Assembly (NCBI GenBank): GCA_937880075.1
Contig: CALFLM010000039.1
Location: 1 to 14,372, forward strand
Source: an uncultured Romboutsia sp.
Lineage (GTDB): Bacteria; Bacillota; Clostridia; Peptostreptococcales; Peptostreptococcaceae
Direction of reading: 5' to 3'
DNA length: 14,372 nt
In this document: piece by piece, positions 8,064 through 14,372 of the stretch
How the letters are laid out: every line of letters begins with the position of its first letter
Position numbering within the stretch: position 1 is the first letter of the stretch
Translations under genes and position numbers: made by a program
Notes under the pieces: model-generated
Seen by the model: the letters and a program-made list of their open reading frames with translations, nothing else
The model's database searches: none
What the model was told of the DNA's origin: nothing

Positions 8064-8624
8064 CTATTCTTCTACTCTTAAGCTACCTGTTTTTATCTTA
8101 GTTTTAGAGTAAGTTGATAATAATAAAGTACCTAATATTCCGATTGTAATCATATTAGAAATACCGCCTATAGCACCTTGAAGATAAACCTTATTAGCAG
8201 GCTCCATATATATTACTATATCTAAAGTAGGTGCTACGATAAACCAAGTAACTACATTTGCTATAATTTGAGTGATATTAAATAAAATTGCCTGTTTAAT
8301 TCCGAAATCTCCATCATTTACTCTTACTTTTTTCCATACTAATCCAATAATAAGACCTACTATTGCTGAAGATATTACCCAACTGAACCATGGCATCCCA
8401 TAAAATACTAAATCCTTAAATCCATGCCCTATAACTCCTATCAAAAATCCTGCTACAGGACCATATAATATTGCCATTAATGCTAAATACGCATATGCCG
8501 TTTCTATATTAGTATTAGGTATCCCACTCGGTATAGATCCAAATCTTCCTAGTATCATGAATACAGCTGCTCCAATTCCGATTGCAACTATAGTTCTTAT
8601 TGAAAATTTGTTTTTATTTTTCAT
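8064..8624 (-). CDS. ECF transporter S component, UPF0397 family
   Basis: A 186-residue membrane protein matching the UPF0397/ECF-ribofla_trS family. It has about five hydrophobic segments, roughly residues 10-27, 40-65, 78-98, 108-132 and 148-170. Family landmarks are IVAIGIGAAVFMILGRF, SIPSGIPNTNIETAYA, YGPVAGFLIGVIGHGFKD and MPWFSWVISSAIVGLIIGL. S components bind a vitamin or similar small molecule and deliver it across the membrane when joined to T and A subunits. The neighbouring fused ATPase and EcfT complete the transporter. Riboflavin is sometimes named for this family, but the substrate of UPF0397 proteins is not settled and cannot be assigned here. It has an AGAGAGG site before the ATG and a good promoter about 60 bases upstream. 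The leader is too short for a known riboswitch. Confidence 0.9.
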   Translation of the reverse strand: MKNKNKFSIRTIVAIGIGAAVFMILGRFGSIPSGIPNTNIETAYAYLALMAILYGPVAGFLIGVIGHGFKDLVFYGMPWFSWVISSAIVGLIIGLVWKKVRVNDGDFGIKQAILFNITQIIANVVTWFIVAPTLDIVIYMEPANKVYLQGAIGGISNMITIGILGTLLLSTYSKTKIKTGSLRVEE

Positions 8625-8683
8625 TCTTATACCTCTCTATTTTAGATGTATATATCTACATTTTTTAAATTTATATAAATTTT

Positions 8684-8712
8684 AGTATACTGTGAAACTC
8701 GAAAATTGTCAA
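8684..8712 (-). promoter_or_regulatory. Near-consensus vegetative promoter of the ECF operon
   Basis: On the - strand TTGACA (8707-8712) and TATACT (8684-8689) are separated by exactly 17 bases. Predicted transcription start is near 8677, giving a leader of roughly 50 bases with no obvious riboswitch or attenuator. A small TAGAT/ATCTA inverted repeat lies in the leader at about 8643-8658. Confidence 0.85.
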
Positions 8713-8726
8713 TAAAAGCAAGTTAT

Positions 8727-8750
8727 ATAATAAAAGGGGCTGTCGCACTA
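8727..8750 (+). repeat. Left terminal inverted repeat
   Basis: A 24-base copy matching the reverse complement of 9096-9119 except at two positions. Its GGGGCTGTCGC part also pairs locally with GGCGACACCC just inside the element. Confidence 0.65.
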
Positions 8751-8771
8751 AAAAATAGGGCGACACCCTTT
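8733..8771 (-). terminator. Hairpin at the left end of the element
   Basis: TGTCGC (8741-8746) pairs with GCGACA (8760-8765), and AAAGGG pairs with CCCTTT around a two-base bulge. On the - strand the stem runs into CCCCTTTTATTATATAA, a terminator-like end for any transcript coming from inside the element. It would insulate the ECF operon promoter from ygiQ read-through. Confidence 0.55.
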
Positions 8772-8829
8772 CTTCATAAAAAAATAAATCCCAAGTTCAA
8801 AAGAGCTTGTGATTTTTAAGCAGAGGTAA

Positions 8830-8919
8830 TCAAAACGTTCTTTCAGAATATATACTTGTGGCGTTAGCCCATAATATTTCTAAATTACACAATAAGATAA
8901 TGAATAATAAACGTGTCAT
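8830..8919 (-). CDS. Possible 29-residue hydrophobic peptide inside the element
   Basis: The frame starts MTRLLFIILLCNLEILWAN, continues with a short polar tail and ends at TGA (8830-8832). It has an AAGAGG site about ten bases before the ATG and a hydrophobic N-terminal stretch like a signal or a tiny membrane peptide. Just upstream is a TTAAGAA/TTCTTAA hairpin (8934-8950). I recognise no family. Such a short frame may be chance or leftover of the element, so I hold it as a weak candidate only. Confidence 0.2.
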   Translation of the reverse strand: MTRLLFIILLCNLEILWANATSIYSERTF

Positions 8920-9061
8920 GTACATTCATCCTCTTAAGAAGGTTTCTTAATCTTTATTGTATAAATTATTCCATTTATAAAAAGGTATTTTTATACCTTT
9001 ATTTATTATGCACATTTTTAAGTTAAAATCTTGGGTGGATACAAATTTATAGAAAATATAT

Positions 9062-9087
9062 AAAAAAGAACTGCCACATGGCAATTC
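9062..9087 (-). terminator. Rho-independent terminator after ygiQ
   Basis: On the - strand GAATTGCCA and TGGCAGTTC form a nine-pair stem with one G-U pair and a very tight TG loop (in practice seven or eight pairs). TTCTTTTTTATAT follows. It lies within the inverted-repeat element, about 40 bases past the ygiQ stop, so the element seems to supply the gene's terminator. Confidence 0.8.
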
Positions 9088-9095
9088 AAAACCTT

Positions 9096-9119
9096 TAATG
9101 CGGCAGCCCCTTTTATTAT
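9096..9119 (-). repeat. Right terminal inverted repeat
   Basis: The partner of 8727-8750, ending six bases before the ygiQ stop codon (TAA at 9125-9127 on the - strand). Its CTGCC part can pair with GGCAG at 9071-9075 on the opposite face of the neighbouring hairpin. Confidence 0.65.
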
Positions 9120-9124
9120 TTATA

Positions 9125-11089
9125 TTATCTTCTTTTTCTTTTCGGTTTACTCGTATTTTTAAAGTTTCTTTCATTAGTGTTTCTACCTTTTGAAGAACCA
9201 GCATTTGAATTGTTTCTTTGTCTAGGGTTTTTATTATCAGTATTTTTATTTCTTTTTTTATTAGACTTAGCTCTATTTAAATAACCTCTTGCTTCTCTTG
9301 GTTTTATTAAACATCTTGGAGCCATACCAATTAAATCTTCTCTACCTGCTTCAACTAATGCTTGATAAACTAATTCATAGTTTCTTGGAGCACTGTATTG
9401 TAATAATGCTCTTTGCATTGCTTTTTCATGTTTTGATTTTGGTACATATACAGGCTTCATAGTTAATGGGTCAAGTTCTGTATAAAACATTGTAGTAGAT
9501 AATGTTCCTGGTGTTGGATAGAAATCTTGAACTTGTTCTGGTTGATATTTTATGTCTCTTAAATATTCAGCAAGCTCTATTGCACTGTTAAGTGTAGAAC
9601 CTGGATGAGAAGACATTAAGTAAGGTATAATATATTGCTTTTTACCTACTTTTTCAGTTATATCAAAGAACTTTTGTCTGAATCTATCATATGTGTTCCC
9701 TGCTGGTTTTTGCATATATTGTAAAACTTCTTCTGAAATATGTTCTGGCGCAACCTTTAGCTGACCACTAACATGATGTTCTATTAATTCTCTCATGAAT
9801 TTGTTGTCTTTATCTGCCATCACATAATCATATCTTATTCCAGAGCGAACAAATACCTTCTTGACTTTAGGTAAACTTCTTACCTTTCTAAGAAGTTGTA
9901 CAAAGTCAGTATGGTCAACTTTTAAGTTTTTACATGGTTCCGGATGAAGACATTGTCTATGTTTACATGCACCTTTAGTTATTTGTTTTTTACATGCTTC
10001 ATGTCTAAAGTTTGCAGTTGGTCCTCCAACGTCATGTATATATCCTTTAAAGTCTGGAAGTTCTGTTATATATTTAGCTTCTTCTAGTATAGATTCATGG
10101 CTTCTACTTTGTACTGCTCTTCCTTGATGGAATGTAATTGCACAGAATGAGCAACTACCAAAGCATCCTCTCGAACTTACTATACCAAATTTAACTTCTT
10201 CTATAGCAGGTATTCCTCCCATAACTTTATATATAGGATGGTAATCCTTAGCATATGGTAATGCATAAACTGCATCTAGCTCTTCTCTATTTAATGGTGC
10301 CTCTGGTTTATTTTGAACCAAATACTTATCACCATGTTTTTGTATTATTACTTTCCCTCTAAACGGATCTTGTTCATCATATTGAATTTTGAAAGCTTTT
10401 GCATAAGCTTCTTTACTTTCACATATTTCTTTATATGACGGTGTTTCTACATAATCGTCATATATTTCTTCTTTAGTATCCGCAATGTAGCAAGTCCCAT
10501 TTATATGCCTTATATATTTAGGATCAAATCCATCATTTAATGCATTTGCAACTTCTACTATTTGTTTTTCACTCATTCCATAAACTAGTAAATCTGCTCC
10601 ACTATCTATTAATATAGATTTTCTAACTCTATCACTCCAATAATCATAGTGAGCAAACCTTCTTAAACTGGCTTCTATACCACCTATTACTATGTTTGCA
10701 TCCTTATATGCTTCTCTGATTTTATTACAATAAACTATAATAGCTCTATCCGGTCTACATCCCATTTTTCCACCTGGAGAATACATATCTTTATCTCGAT
10801 GTTTCTTACTTACTGAATAGTGATTTACCATAGAATCCATATTTCCTGAGTTTACTAAGAATCCAAGTCTTGGTCTTCCTAATTTCATAAAATCGTCTGT
10901 AGTTTTCCAGTCAGGTTGCGCTATTATACCTACTTTATACCCAGCATTTTCTAATACTCTAGATATTATTGCAGTACCAAAACTGTGATGGTCAACATAT
11001 GCATCTCCTGTAACTAGTACAAAATCAAGTTGATCCCATCCTCTATCTATCATATCTTGCTTACATATTGGTAAAAATTTATTTTCCAT
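9125..11089 (-). CDS. ygiQ: YgiQ-family radical SAM protein
   Basis: A 654-residue radical S-adenosylmethionine protein of the YgiQ (UPF0313) family; its reaction is unknown. The order is an N-terminal domain with QLDFVLVTGDAYVDH, then the radical SAM core with the [4Fe-4S] cluster motif CFGSCSFC (C309, C313, C316), preceded by GIVSSRG. A second cysteine group follows (C366, C375, C380, C386) in KGACKHRQCLHPEPC. The C-terminal DUF3362 region has QVQDFYPTPGTLSTTMFYT. The last 45-50 residues form a disordered Lys/Arg/Asn-rich tail ending KPKRKRR, which might bind nucleic acid; that is inference. Length agrees with the family (650-750). An AGGTGAT site precedes the ATG at 11089. It stands alone. 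A TTGACT hexamer lies upstream near 11170 but has no well-spaced -10 partner. Confidence 0.93.
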   Translation of the reverse strand: MENKFLPICKQDMIDRGWDQLDFVLVTGDAYVDHHSFGTAIISRVLENAGYKVGIIAQPDWKTTDDFMKLGRPRLGFLVNSGNMDSMVNHYSVSKKHRDKDMYSPGGKMGCRPDRAIIVYCNKIREAYKDANIVIGGIEASLRRFAHYDYWSDRVRKSILIDSGADLLVYGMSEKQIVEVANALNDGFDPKYIRHINGTCYIADTKEEIYDDYVETPSYKEICESKEAYAKAFKIQYDEQDPFRGKVIIQKHGDKYLVQNKPEAPLNREELDAVYALPYAKDYHPIYKVMGGIPAIEEVKFGIVSSRGCFGSCSFCAITFHQGRAVQSRSHESILEEAKYITELPDFKGYIHDVGGPTANFRHEACKKQITKGACKHRQCLHPEPCKNLKVDHTDFVQLLRKVRSLPKVKKVFVRSGIRYDYVMADKDNKFMRELIEHHVSGQLKVAPEHISEEVLQYMQKPAGNTYDRFRQKFFDITEKVGKKQYIIPYLMSSHPGSTLNSAIELAEYLRDIKYQPEQVQDFYPTPGTLSTTMFYTELDPLTMKPVYVPKSKHEKAMQRALLQYSAPRNYELVYQALVEAGREDLIGMAPRCLIKPREARGYLNRAKSNKKRNKNTDNKNPRQRNNSNAGSSKGRNTNERNFKNTSKPKRKRR

Positions 11090-11248
11090 TATATCACCTG
11101 CTTATTTTATACTTTTATTGTATATATCCATTATTTAGTCTTATAAACTATAATTATATCATTAAAAGTCAATTCTTGAATATAACAAAATTTGCTTATT
11201 ATAAAATCCTTCAAATGGTATAATATAAATTATTTTACTAGTATCCAT

Positions 11249-11308
11249 AAAAAATCTCCACTATTACATTATACTACCTTTTAATCACTGTAATAATGGA
11301 GACTTTTT
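11249..11308. terminator. Bidirectional terminator after the PHP phosphatase gene
   Basis: TCTCCACTATTACA (11255-11268) pairs with TGTAATAATGGAGA (11289-11302) with one mismatch, around a 20-base loop. On the - strand the stem ends in a T-run of six, fitting the PHP gene, whose stop is at 11347. On the + strand the stem is followed by C and five T. The rest of the 11090-11346 gap is A/T-rich and holds the ygiQ promoter region. Confidence 0.72.
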
Positions 11309-11346
11309 CATGTAAAAATAAAAATTATTTTACATTATTATATTTT

Positions 11347-12060
11347 TTATTTTATATTTAAAAATTCTAATATTTTATCCTCATAATAATTTATAACTAA
11401 TTCTTTAGGAAAATCATTATCTTCTATTATTTTTTCTGCATATTCAAAGTTACCTACATCATAACATATATGAGCATCACTACCCATTATCACATTAACA
11501 CCATACTCTTTACAATACTTAAGTAATTCTTTAACATTATCCCAAGCACCTTTTCTAAAAGTATTTGGCTTTAAAGATGAGTTATTAACTTCAAAAACAA
11601 TGTTTTTTTCTTTTGCTGCTTTTACTACCTTTTCATAGTCTACTATATATCTACTATCATCTAAATGCGCTACTATTTTAACTTTTTCATGATCCATAGC
11701 CTTTATTACTGCATTTGTATTTTCTTCCTTAGTTCCGTATTCAACACAAGGTGGATGTAAACTAACTAACATATAGTTCATATGAACTACCATATCAGGA
11801 GTTACATCTATATTACCATCATAGTCTAATATATTCGCTTCAATTCCTTGAATTATTTTTACTCCATCAATTTCCTTAGGTATAACATGAACATTTTGGA
11901 AATAATAAGCATGAGGAGATGCTGGCATACTTGGTGCATGTTCAGATAAACCTATATATTTAAGTCCTGCTAATCTTGCAGCTTCTACATTTTCTTTAAT
12001 AGTGCTATATGCATGTCCACTTACAAGTGTATGTGTGTGTAAATCAATTAAAGCTTTCAT
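11347..12060 (-). CDS. PHP-domain phosphatase, YcdX-like
   Basis: A 237-residue single-domain PHP phosphoesterase. YcdX-type enzymes are cytoplasmic phosphatases with a three-metal active site; the natural substrate is unknown. Metal ligands appear in order: H8 and H10 in DLHTHT, H16 in SGHAYST, H41 in LSEHAP, E74 in QGIEANI, H102 in SLHPP, H132 in AHLDDSRY, and D195 and H197 in MGSDAH. The HAYST and GIEANI blocks separate it from histidinol-phosphatases of the HisK type. Length matches YcdX (about 245). An AAAGGA site precedes the ATG at 12060. It follows the S1 gene by 59 bases on the same strand with a moderate hairpin between them. No separate promoter is visible there, so it may depend on read-through. 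Confidence 0.92.
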   Translation of the reverse strand: MKALIDLHTHTLVSGHAYSTIKENVEAARLAGLKYIGLSEHAPSMPASPHAYYFQNVHVIPKEIDGVKIIQGIEANILDYDGNIDVTPDMVVHMNYMLVSLHPPCVEYGTKEENTNAVIKAMDHEKVKIVAHLDDSRYIVDYEKVVKAAKEKNIVFEVNNSSLKPNTFRKGAWDNVKELLKYCKEYGVNVIMGSDAHICYDVGNFEYAEKIIEDNDFPKELVINYYEDKILEFLNIK

Positions 12061-12083
12061 ATAACTGTCCTTTCTCTACAAAT

Positions 12084-12113
12084 TAAGTACAAGATAAATA
12101 TGCCTTGTACTTA
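12084..12113 (-). terminator. Moderate terminator or attenuator between the S1 and PHP genes
   Basis: TAAGTACAAG (12084-12093) pairs with CTTGTACTTA (12104-12113), a perfect ten-base stem with a ten-base loop. On the - strand only AATTTG follows, so the U-tract is poor and partial read-through into the PHP gene is plausible. Confidence 0.5.
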
Positions 12114-12119
12114 TTTATA

Positions 12120-13385
12120 TTATTTTTGTAAATTTTTAAACTTATCTTTAAATAATTCTCCTAAGCTACCTAAAGAATCCTCTGTTTTTAAGTATTCAGA
12201 ATAATCTTCTTCTGGCTCTCTATTTGCTTCTTTTATAGATAAAACCATTCTTCTGTTCTTAGGTTTAAACTCTATTACCATAGCATTAACTGTATCACCT
12301 ATATTAACTACACTGCTAACCTTTACAACTCTTTCTTCGCTTAATTCAGATATAGGTAAAAATGCATCTACACCTTCTCTTATTTTAACTATTGCACCTT
12401 TTTCTATTATTCTAACAACTTCTCCACTTACTATATCATCTAATTGAACTTCTTGCTTTATTAATTCCCATGGATCATTGTTTATATCTTTTAACGCTAA
12501 TGCAAACTTATTGTTTTCTTTATCTATATCAAGTATATAAACTTGTACCTCTTGTCCTTCTGATAACATATCTTCTACAGCTTCTACTCTTTCCCAAGAT
12601 AAGTTATTTAAGTGAAGTAAACCTTCTATACCTCCTATATCAACAAAAGCTCCGTAAAGCATTAATTTAGTAACTTTACCTTCTCTTTTTTGACCAACTT
12701 CTAAAGAGTTAAATAATTCTTCTTTTTCTGCCTTTACTTTTGCTATATGAGCTTCTTTCTCAGCTTTTATCCTAGCTCTTTCAGACTCTTTTTCTGCTTT
12801 TATTCTAGCTCTTCTTTCTTCTCTTTCTTTATCTAAACGTTCTTGTAATACTTCTCTGTGTGTTGCAACTATTCTATTTTTCTTAGCATCTAATTCTTTT
12901 ATGTATACTTCTAAATTTTTACCTACATAATCATTTGTTTTTTCAACAAATTTAGTATCTAATTGAGATATAGGTATGAATAAAGTTTGAGTATTATACT
13001 TAGCAAAAACTCCTCTTTCTATAGCTTTTTCAACTTGAACAGTTAATATTCTATGTTCATTGAAAGCTTTTTCTAAATCTGAATAATCTGCTTTTTCATC
13101 TAACTGTAATTTGGATAAATTTATTATGCCATCTTTTTGATAAACTCTAGTTATAACAGCAGTTATTTCGTCTCCTACTTTGTATATATCGCTAGTATAC
13201 TTTCCTTTAGGTAAATTTAATTCATCATTTTTTATAACTCCATCAAACCCGTAGTTTAATTCTATAACAACTTCATCATTAGTTATTTTAGATATTTTTC
13301 CTGTTATAGTTTGACCAGCTTTAACTTGATTAAATTCTTGTTCTTGCTGTTCTAATAATTCTTGCATAGTTAAATTATTTGTCAT
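12120..13385 (-). CDS. Ribosomal protein S1-like protein with four S1 domains
   Basis: A 421-residue RNA-binding protein resembling the shortened S1 proteins of Firmicutes. Domain 1 (about 21-93) has GQTITGKISKI and GFDGVI. Domain 2 (about 106-176) is divergent. Domain 3 (about 226-303) has GQKREGKVTKLMLYGAFVDI and GLLHLNNLSW. Domain 4 (about 313-387) has GEVVRIIEKGAIVKI and FLPISELSEERV. Between domains 2 and 3, residues 180-224 form a charged, probably helical or coiled linker with three tandem 11-residue units of the type RARIKAEKESE (192-202, 203-213, 214-224). Likely roles are mRNA binding on the ribosome or RNA stability; it need not be a true ribosomal subunit in this group. AAAGGA precedes the ATG at 13385 and a promoter lies just upstream. 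It could also be named a general S1 RNA-binding protein. Confidence 0.9.
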   Translation of the reverse strand: MTNNLTMQELLEQQEQEFNQVKAGQTITGKISKITNDEVVIELNYGFDGVIKNDELNLPKGKYTSDIYKVGDEITAVITRVYQKDGIINLSKLQLDEKADYSDLEKAFNEHRILTVQVEKAIERGVFAKYNTQTLFIPISQLDTKFVEKTNDYVGKNLEVYIKELDAKKNRIVATHREVLQERLDKEREERRARIKAEKESERARIKAEKEAHIAKVKAEKEELFNSLEVGQKREGKVTKLMLYGAFVDIGGIEGLLHLNNLSWERVEAVEDMLSEGQEVQVYILDIDKENNKFALALKDINNDPWELIKQEVQLDDIVSGEVVRIIEKGAIVKIREGVDAFLPISELSEERVVKVSSVVNIGDTVNAMVIEFKPKNRRMVLSIKEANREPEEDYSEYLKTEDSLGSLGELFKDKFKNLQK

Positions 13386-13422
13386 AACCTATTAGTCCTT
13401 TCTTATTAATTCTTTTATGAAT

Positions 13423-13462
13423 ATTATACCATTATTATTTTATATTTTTTAACCTTTGTCAA
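13423..13462 (-). promoter_or_regulatory. Promoter of the S1-like gene
   Basis: On the - strand TTGACA (13457-13462) is followed after 17 bases by AATAAT (13434-13439). Eleven bases further on there is an extended -10, TGGTATAAT, with its TATAAT at 13423-13428. Either could start the transcript; both lie in the 88-base gap after sfsA. Confidence 0.65.
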
Positions 13463-13473
13463 AATATTTTCAA

Positions 13474-14169
13474 TTATAATACCACTTTAACTTTATCTTT
13501 AATTTCTATAGTATCACTGGTTACATTACAATCATAAGCTAATATGTTTACTCCATTTTTTTTAGCATTTCTAAGTGCATCTCCTAGCTCTTTGTGCATT
13601 TTATCATTCGGTGTAAAATATTTAACATCACTCATTTGAATTACAAAAATGATGTATGATAGGTATCCATCTTTTGAAGCTTTAATTAGCTCATTAATAT
13701 GCTTTACGCCTCTTTCAGTTTTTGCATCAGGAAACATTACTATATCATTTTCTTCTAGGGTAACACCCTTTACTTCTATAAAAACTTTCTTATTCTCAGT
13801 TTCTAGATATATATCAAATCTAGAATTTTCATATGTTTTTTCTGGTTTTATATATATAATTTCCTCATTAAGTTTTGGCAATACTATTTTATTACTTTTT
13901 AACCCTTCATATACAACTTTATTTGGTATTTGCGAATCCATATTTATCAATCTATCATTCTTTTGAACGGATATTAAAGAGTACTTTGTCTTTCTATTTG
14001 GATTATCACTTTCTTCTAGATACACTATGCTATTAGGTATTAATAACTCTTTACATTTTCCAGTATTTTTAACGTGTACTTTTTCTATATTATTATCTAT
14101 TTCACAATAAGATATAAATCTATTTGGTCTTTCTAAAAATTTTCCTTTAACAATGTTTTTGTATTTCAT
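13474..14169 (-). CDS. sfsA: SfsA family protein (sugar fermentation stimulation protein A)
   Basis: A 231-residue protein of the SfsA family. The name comes from an E. coli maltose-metabolism phenotype. The fold joins an N-terminal OB-like domain (about 1-80) to a PD-(D/E)XK nuclease-like domain, and its molecular role is not settled. Landmarks are FLERPNRFISYC (11-22), HVKNTGKCKELL (32-43) and SRFDIYLE with D119. These are followed by VFIEVKGVTL with E132 and K134, the nuclease-like acidic/lysine set, then FPDAKTERGVKH (146-157). Length is normal (about 230). The AAGGAG site is six bases before the ATG at 14169. Upstream, only 51 bases separate it from the tRNA-Cys 3' end, and that gap holds a terminator whose T-run reaches the ribosome site, so expression probably depends on tRNA read-through or a promoter inside the tRNA gene. 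Confidence 0.93.
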   Translation of the reverse strand: MKYKNIVKGKFLERPNRFISYCEIDNNIEKVHVKNTGKCKELLIPNSIVYLEESDNPNRKTKYSLISVQKNDRLINMDSQIPNKVVYEGLKSNKIVLPKLNEEIIYIKPEKTYENSRFDIYLETENKKVFIEVKGVTLEENDIVMFPDAKTERGVKHINELIKASKDGYLSYIIFVIQMSDVKYFTPNDKMHKELGDALRNAKKNGVNILAYDCNVTSDTIEIKDKVKVVL

Positions 14170-14182
14170 TTCATTCTCCTTA

Positions 14183-14213
14183 TAAAAAAAGCTTTAATCA
14201 TAAGATTAAAGCT
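14183..14213 (-). terminator. Rho-independent terminator between tRNA-Cys and sfsA
   Basis: On the - strand AGCTTTAATC and GATTAAAGCT form a perfect ten-base stem (arms 14204-14213 and 14190-14199) with a four-base loop. A run of seven T follows, and then at once ATAAGGAG, the sfsA ribosome site. It terminates the tRNA transcript and may limit sfsA expression. Confidence 0.88.
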
Positions 14214-14220
14214 ACTTTAC

Positions 14221-14294
14221 TGGAGGCGACATCCAGATTCGAACTGGAGATCAAGGAGTTGCAGTCCACTGCCTTACCACTTGGCTATGTCGCC
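14221..14294 (-). tRNA. tRNA-Cys (anticodon GCA), CCA encoded
   Basis: A 74-base cloverleaf on the - strand. The acceptor stem GGCGACA pairs perfectly with TGTCGCC, followed by T and an encoded CCA at 14223-14221. The D-arm is GCC/GGC with loop AAGTGGTAA. The anticodon loop CTGCAAC gives GCA, cysteine. The T-stem TCCAG/CTGGA has loop TTCGAAT. The anticodon stem GTGGA/TCCTT has one T-T mismatch at positions 28-42 and a G-U at 27-43. It carries its own promoter and terminator. Confidence 0.96.
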
Positions 14295-14312
14295 ATATCA
14301 TTTATACTACAT

Positions 14313-14341
14313 ATTGTATATTCAGTACCATATTTTTGCAA
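14313..14341 (-). promoter_or_regulatory. Promoter of tRNA-Cys
   Basis: On the - strand TTGCAA (14336-14341) and TACAAT (14313-14318) are separated by 17 bases. The -10 hexamer ends 18 bases before the first tRNA base at 14294, leaving a 5' leader of about ten bases. Confidence 0.72.
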
Positions 14342-14372
14342 CAACTTTTTTACTAAAATTTCTTTATATAAT

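Larger units (their letters stand above)
8727..9119. mobile_element. Putative non-autonomous element (MITE-like) with 24-bp inverted ends
   Basis: The two ends are inverted copies matching at 22 of 24 bases. Each outer end reads ATAATAAAAGGGGCTG followed by a TCGCA or CCGCA block. The 393-base interior has no intact transposase. It is built mostly of hairpins plus a 29-codon frame. TTAT occurs on both outer sides (8723-8726 and 9120-9123) and could be a target duplication, though in such A/T-rich DNA this is weak. From memory, GGGGCTGTCGCA-type ends resemble those of IS1182-family elements in clostridia; I could not check this. It lies six bases downstream of the ygiQ stop. The alternative is two unrelated terminators that happen to share sequence, which the 22/24 match over both stem and flank makes less likely. 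Confidence 0.55.

Noticed and set aside
8625..8677. Riboswitch leader for the ECF operon
   Set aside because: The predicted leader is only about 50 bases, A/T-only apart from the ribosome site, with no conserved aptamer core visible.
8727..9119. CRISPR or defence-type repeat array
   Set aside because: There are only two repeat copies, in inverted orientation, with no spacers and no associated genes.
8947..9204. 85-codon frame on the - strand across the end of ygiQ
   Set aside because: It overlaps the last 27 codons of ygiQ in another frame, has no ribosome site, and the rest runs through the inverted-repeat end and terminator of the element.
11249..11308. T-box or other leader upstream of ygiQ, suggested by the large hairpin
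   Set aside because: No T-box core sequence is present, and the hairpin fits best as the terminator of the PHP gene on the same strand.
12470..12670. 66-codon frame on the + strand
   Set aside because: Antisense to the third S1 domain of the S1-like gene; low-complexity Leu/Tyr-rich product without a ribosome site.
13649..13966. 105-codon frame on the + strand
   Set aside because: It is fully antisense to sfsA, whose family motifs are clear; the long open run comes from the codon bias of that gene.

Overview
The window is very AT-rich DNA with tightly packed genes and strong AAGGAG-type ribosome binding sites, as in low-GC Firmicutes. The gene set and wording of the proteins (fused ECF ATPase with a UPF0397 partner, long YgiQ, SfsA beside tRNA-Cys, YcdX-type PHP phosphatase) suggest a member of the Clostridia, most likely Peptostreptococcaceae (Clostridioides/Paraclostridium/Romboutsia-like). 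The family placement is inferred from recall of such proteins, not from a search. Ten intact protein genes, one tRNA gene and one clear pseudogene are supported. Only the first gene and the pseudogene lie on the + strand.

Layout. Positions 49-888 hold a CvfB/YitL-like S1 RNA-binding regulator (+), which converges on an M19 dipeptidase (942-1916, -) across a perfect 17-bp bidirectional terminator. Positions 1997-2392 hold a decayed threonine/serine exporter small subunit (ThrE_2/YjjB type, +) with an in-frame TGA and no start, followed by a cluster of hairpins. Next come a YbaK/EbsC-type deacylase (2578-3057, -) and a three-domain Xaa-Pro aminopeptidase (3318-5108, -). Positions 5518-8624 form a self-contained ECF transporter operon on the - strand, in the order S component, fused double ATPase, T component. 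It has a near-consensus promoter at 8684-8712 and a strong terminator at 5483-5511. Positions 8727-9119 look like a small non-autonomous inverted-repeat element wedged between this operon and a YgiQ radical-SAM gene (9125-11089, -). Positions 11347-13385 carry a YcdX-like PHP phosphatase and a four-domain S1 protein. Positions 13474-14294 carry sfsA directly behind tRNA-Cys.

How the genes fit together. Two peptidases (dipeptidase and Xaa-Pro aminopeptidase) and the aminoacyl-tRNA editing enzyme fit an amino-acid and peptide fermenting anaerobe. The ECF module is a vitamin-type uptake system whose substrate cannot be read from the sequence. Two proteins built from S1 RNA-binding domains flank the window, but are not in one operon.

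I see no defence system, CRISPR array, toxin-antitoxin pair or biosynthetic cluster. The least ordinary items are the 393-bp inverted-repeat element, the exporter pseudogene, the terminator placed almost on the sfsA ribosome binding site, and an 11-residue tandem repeat in the linker of the S1 protein.
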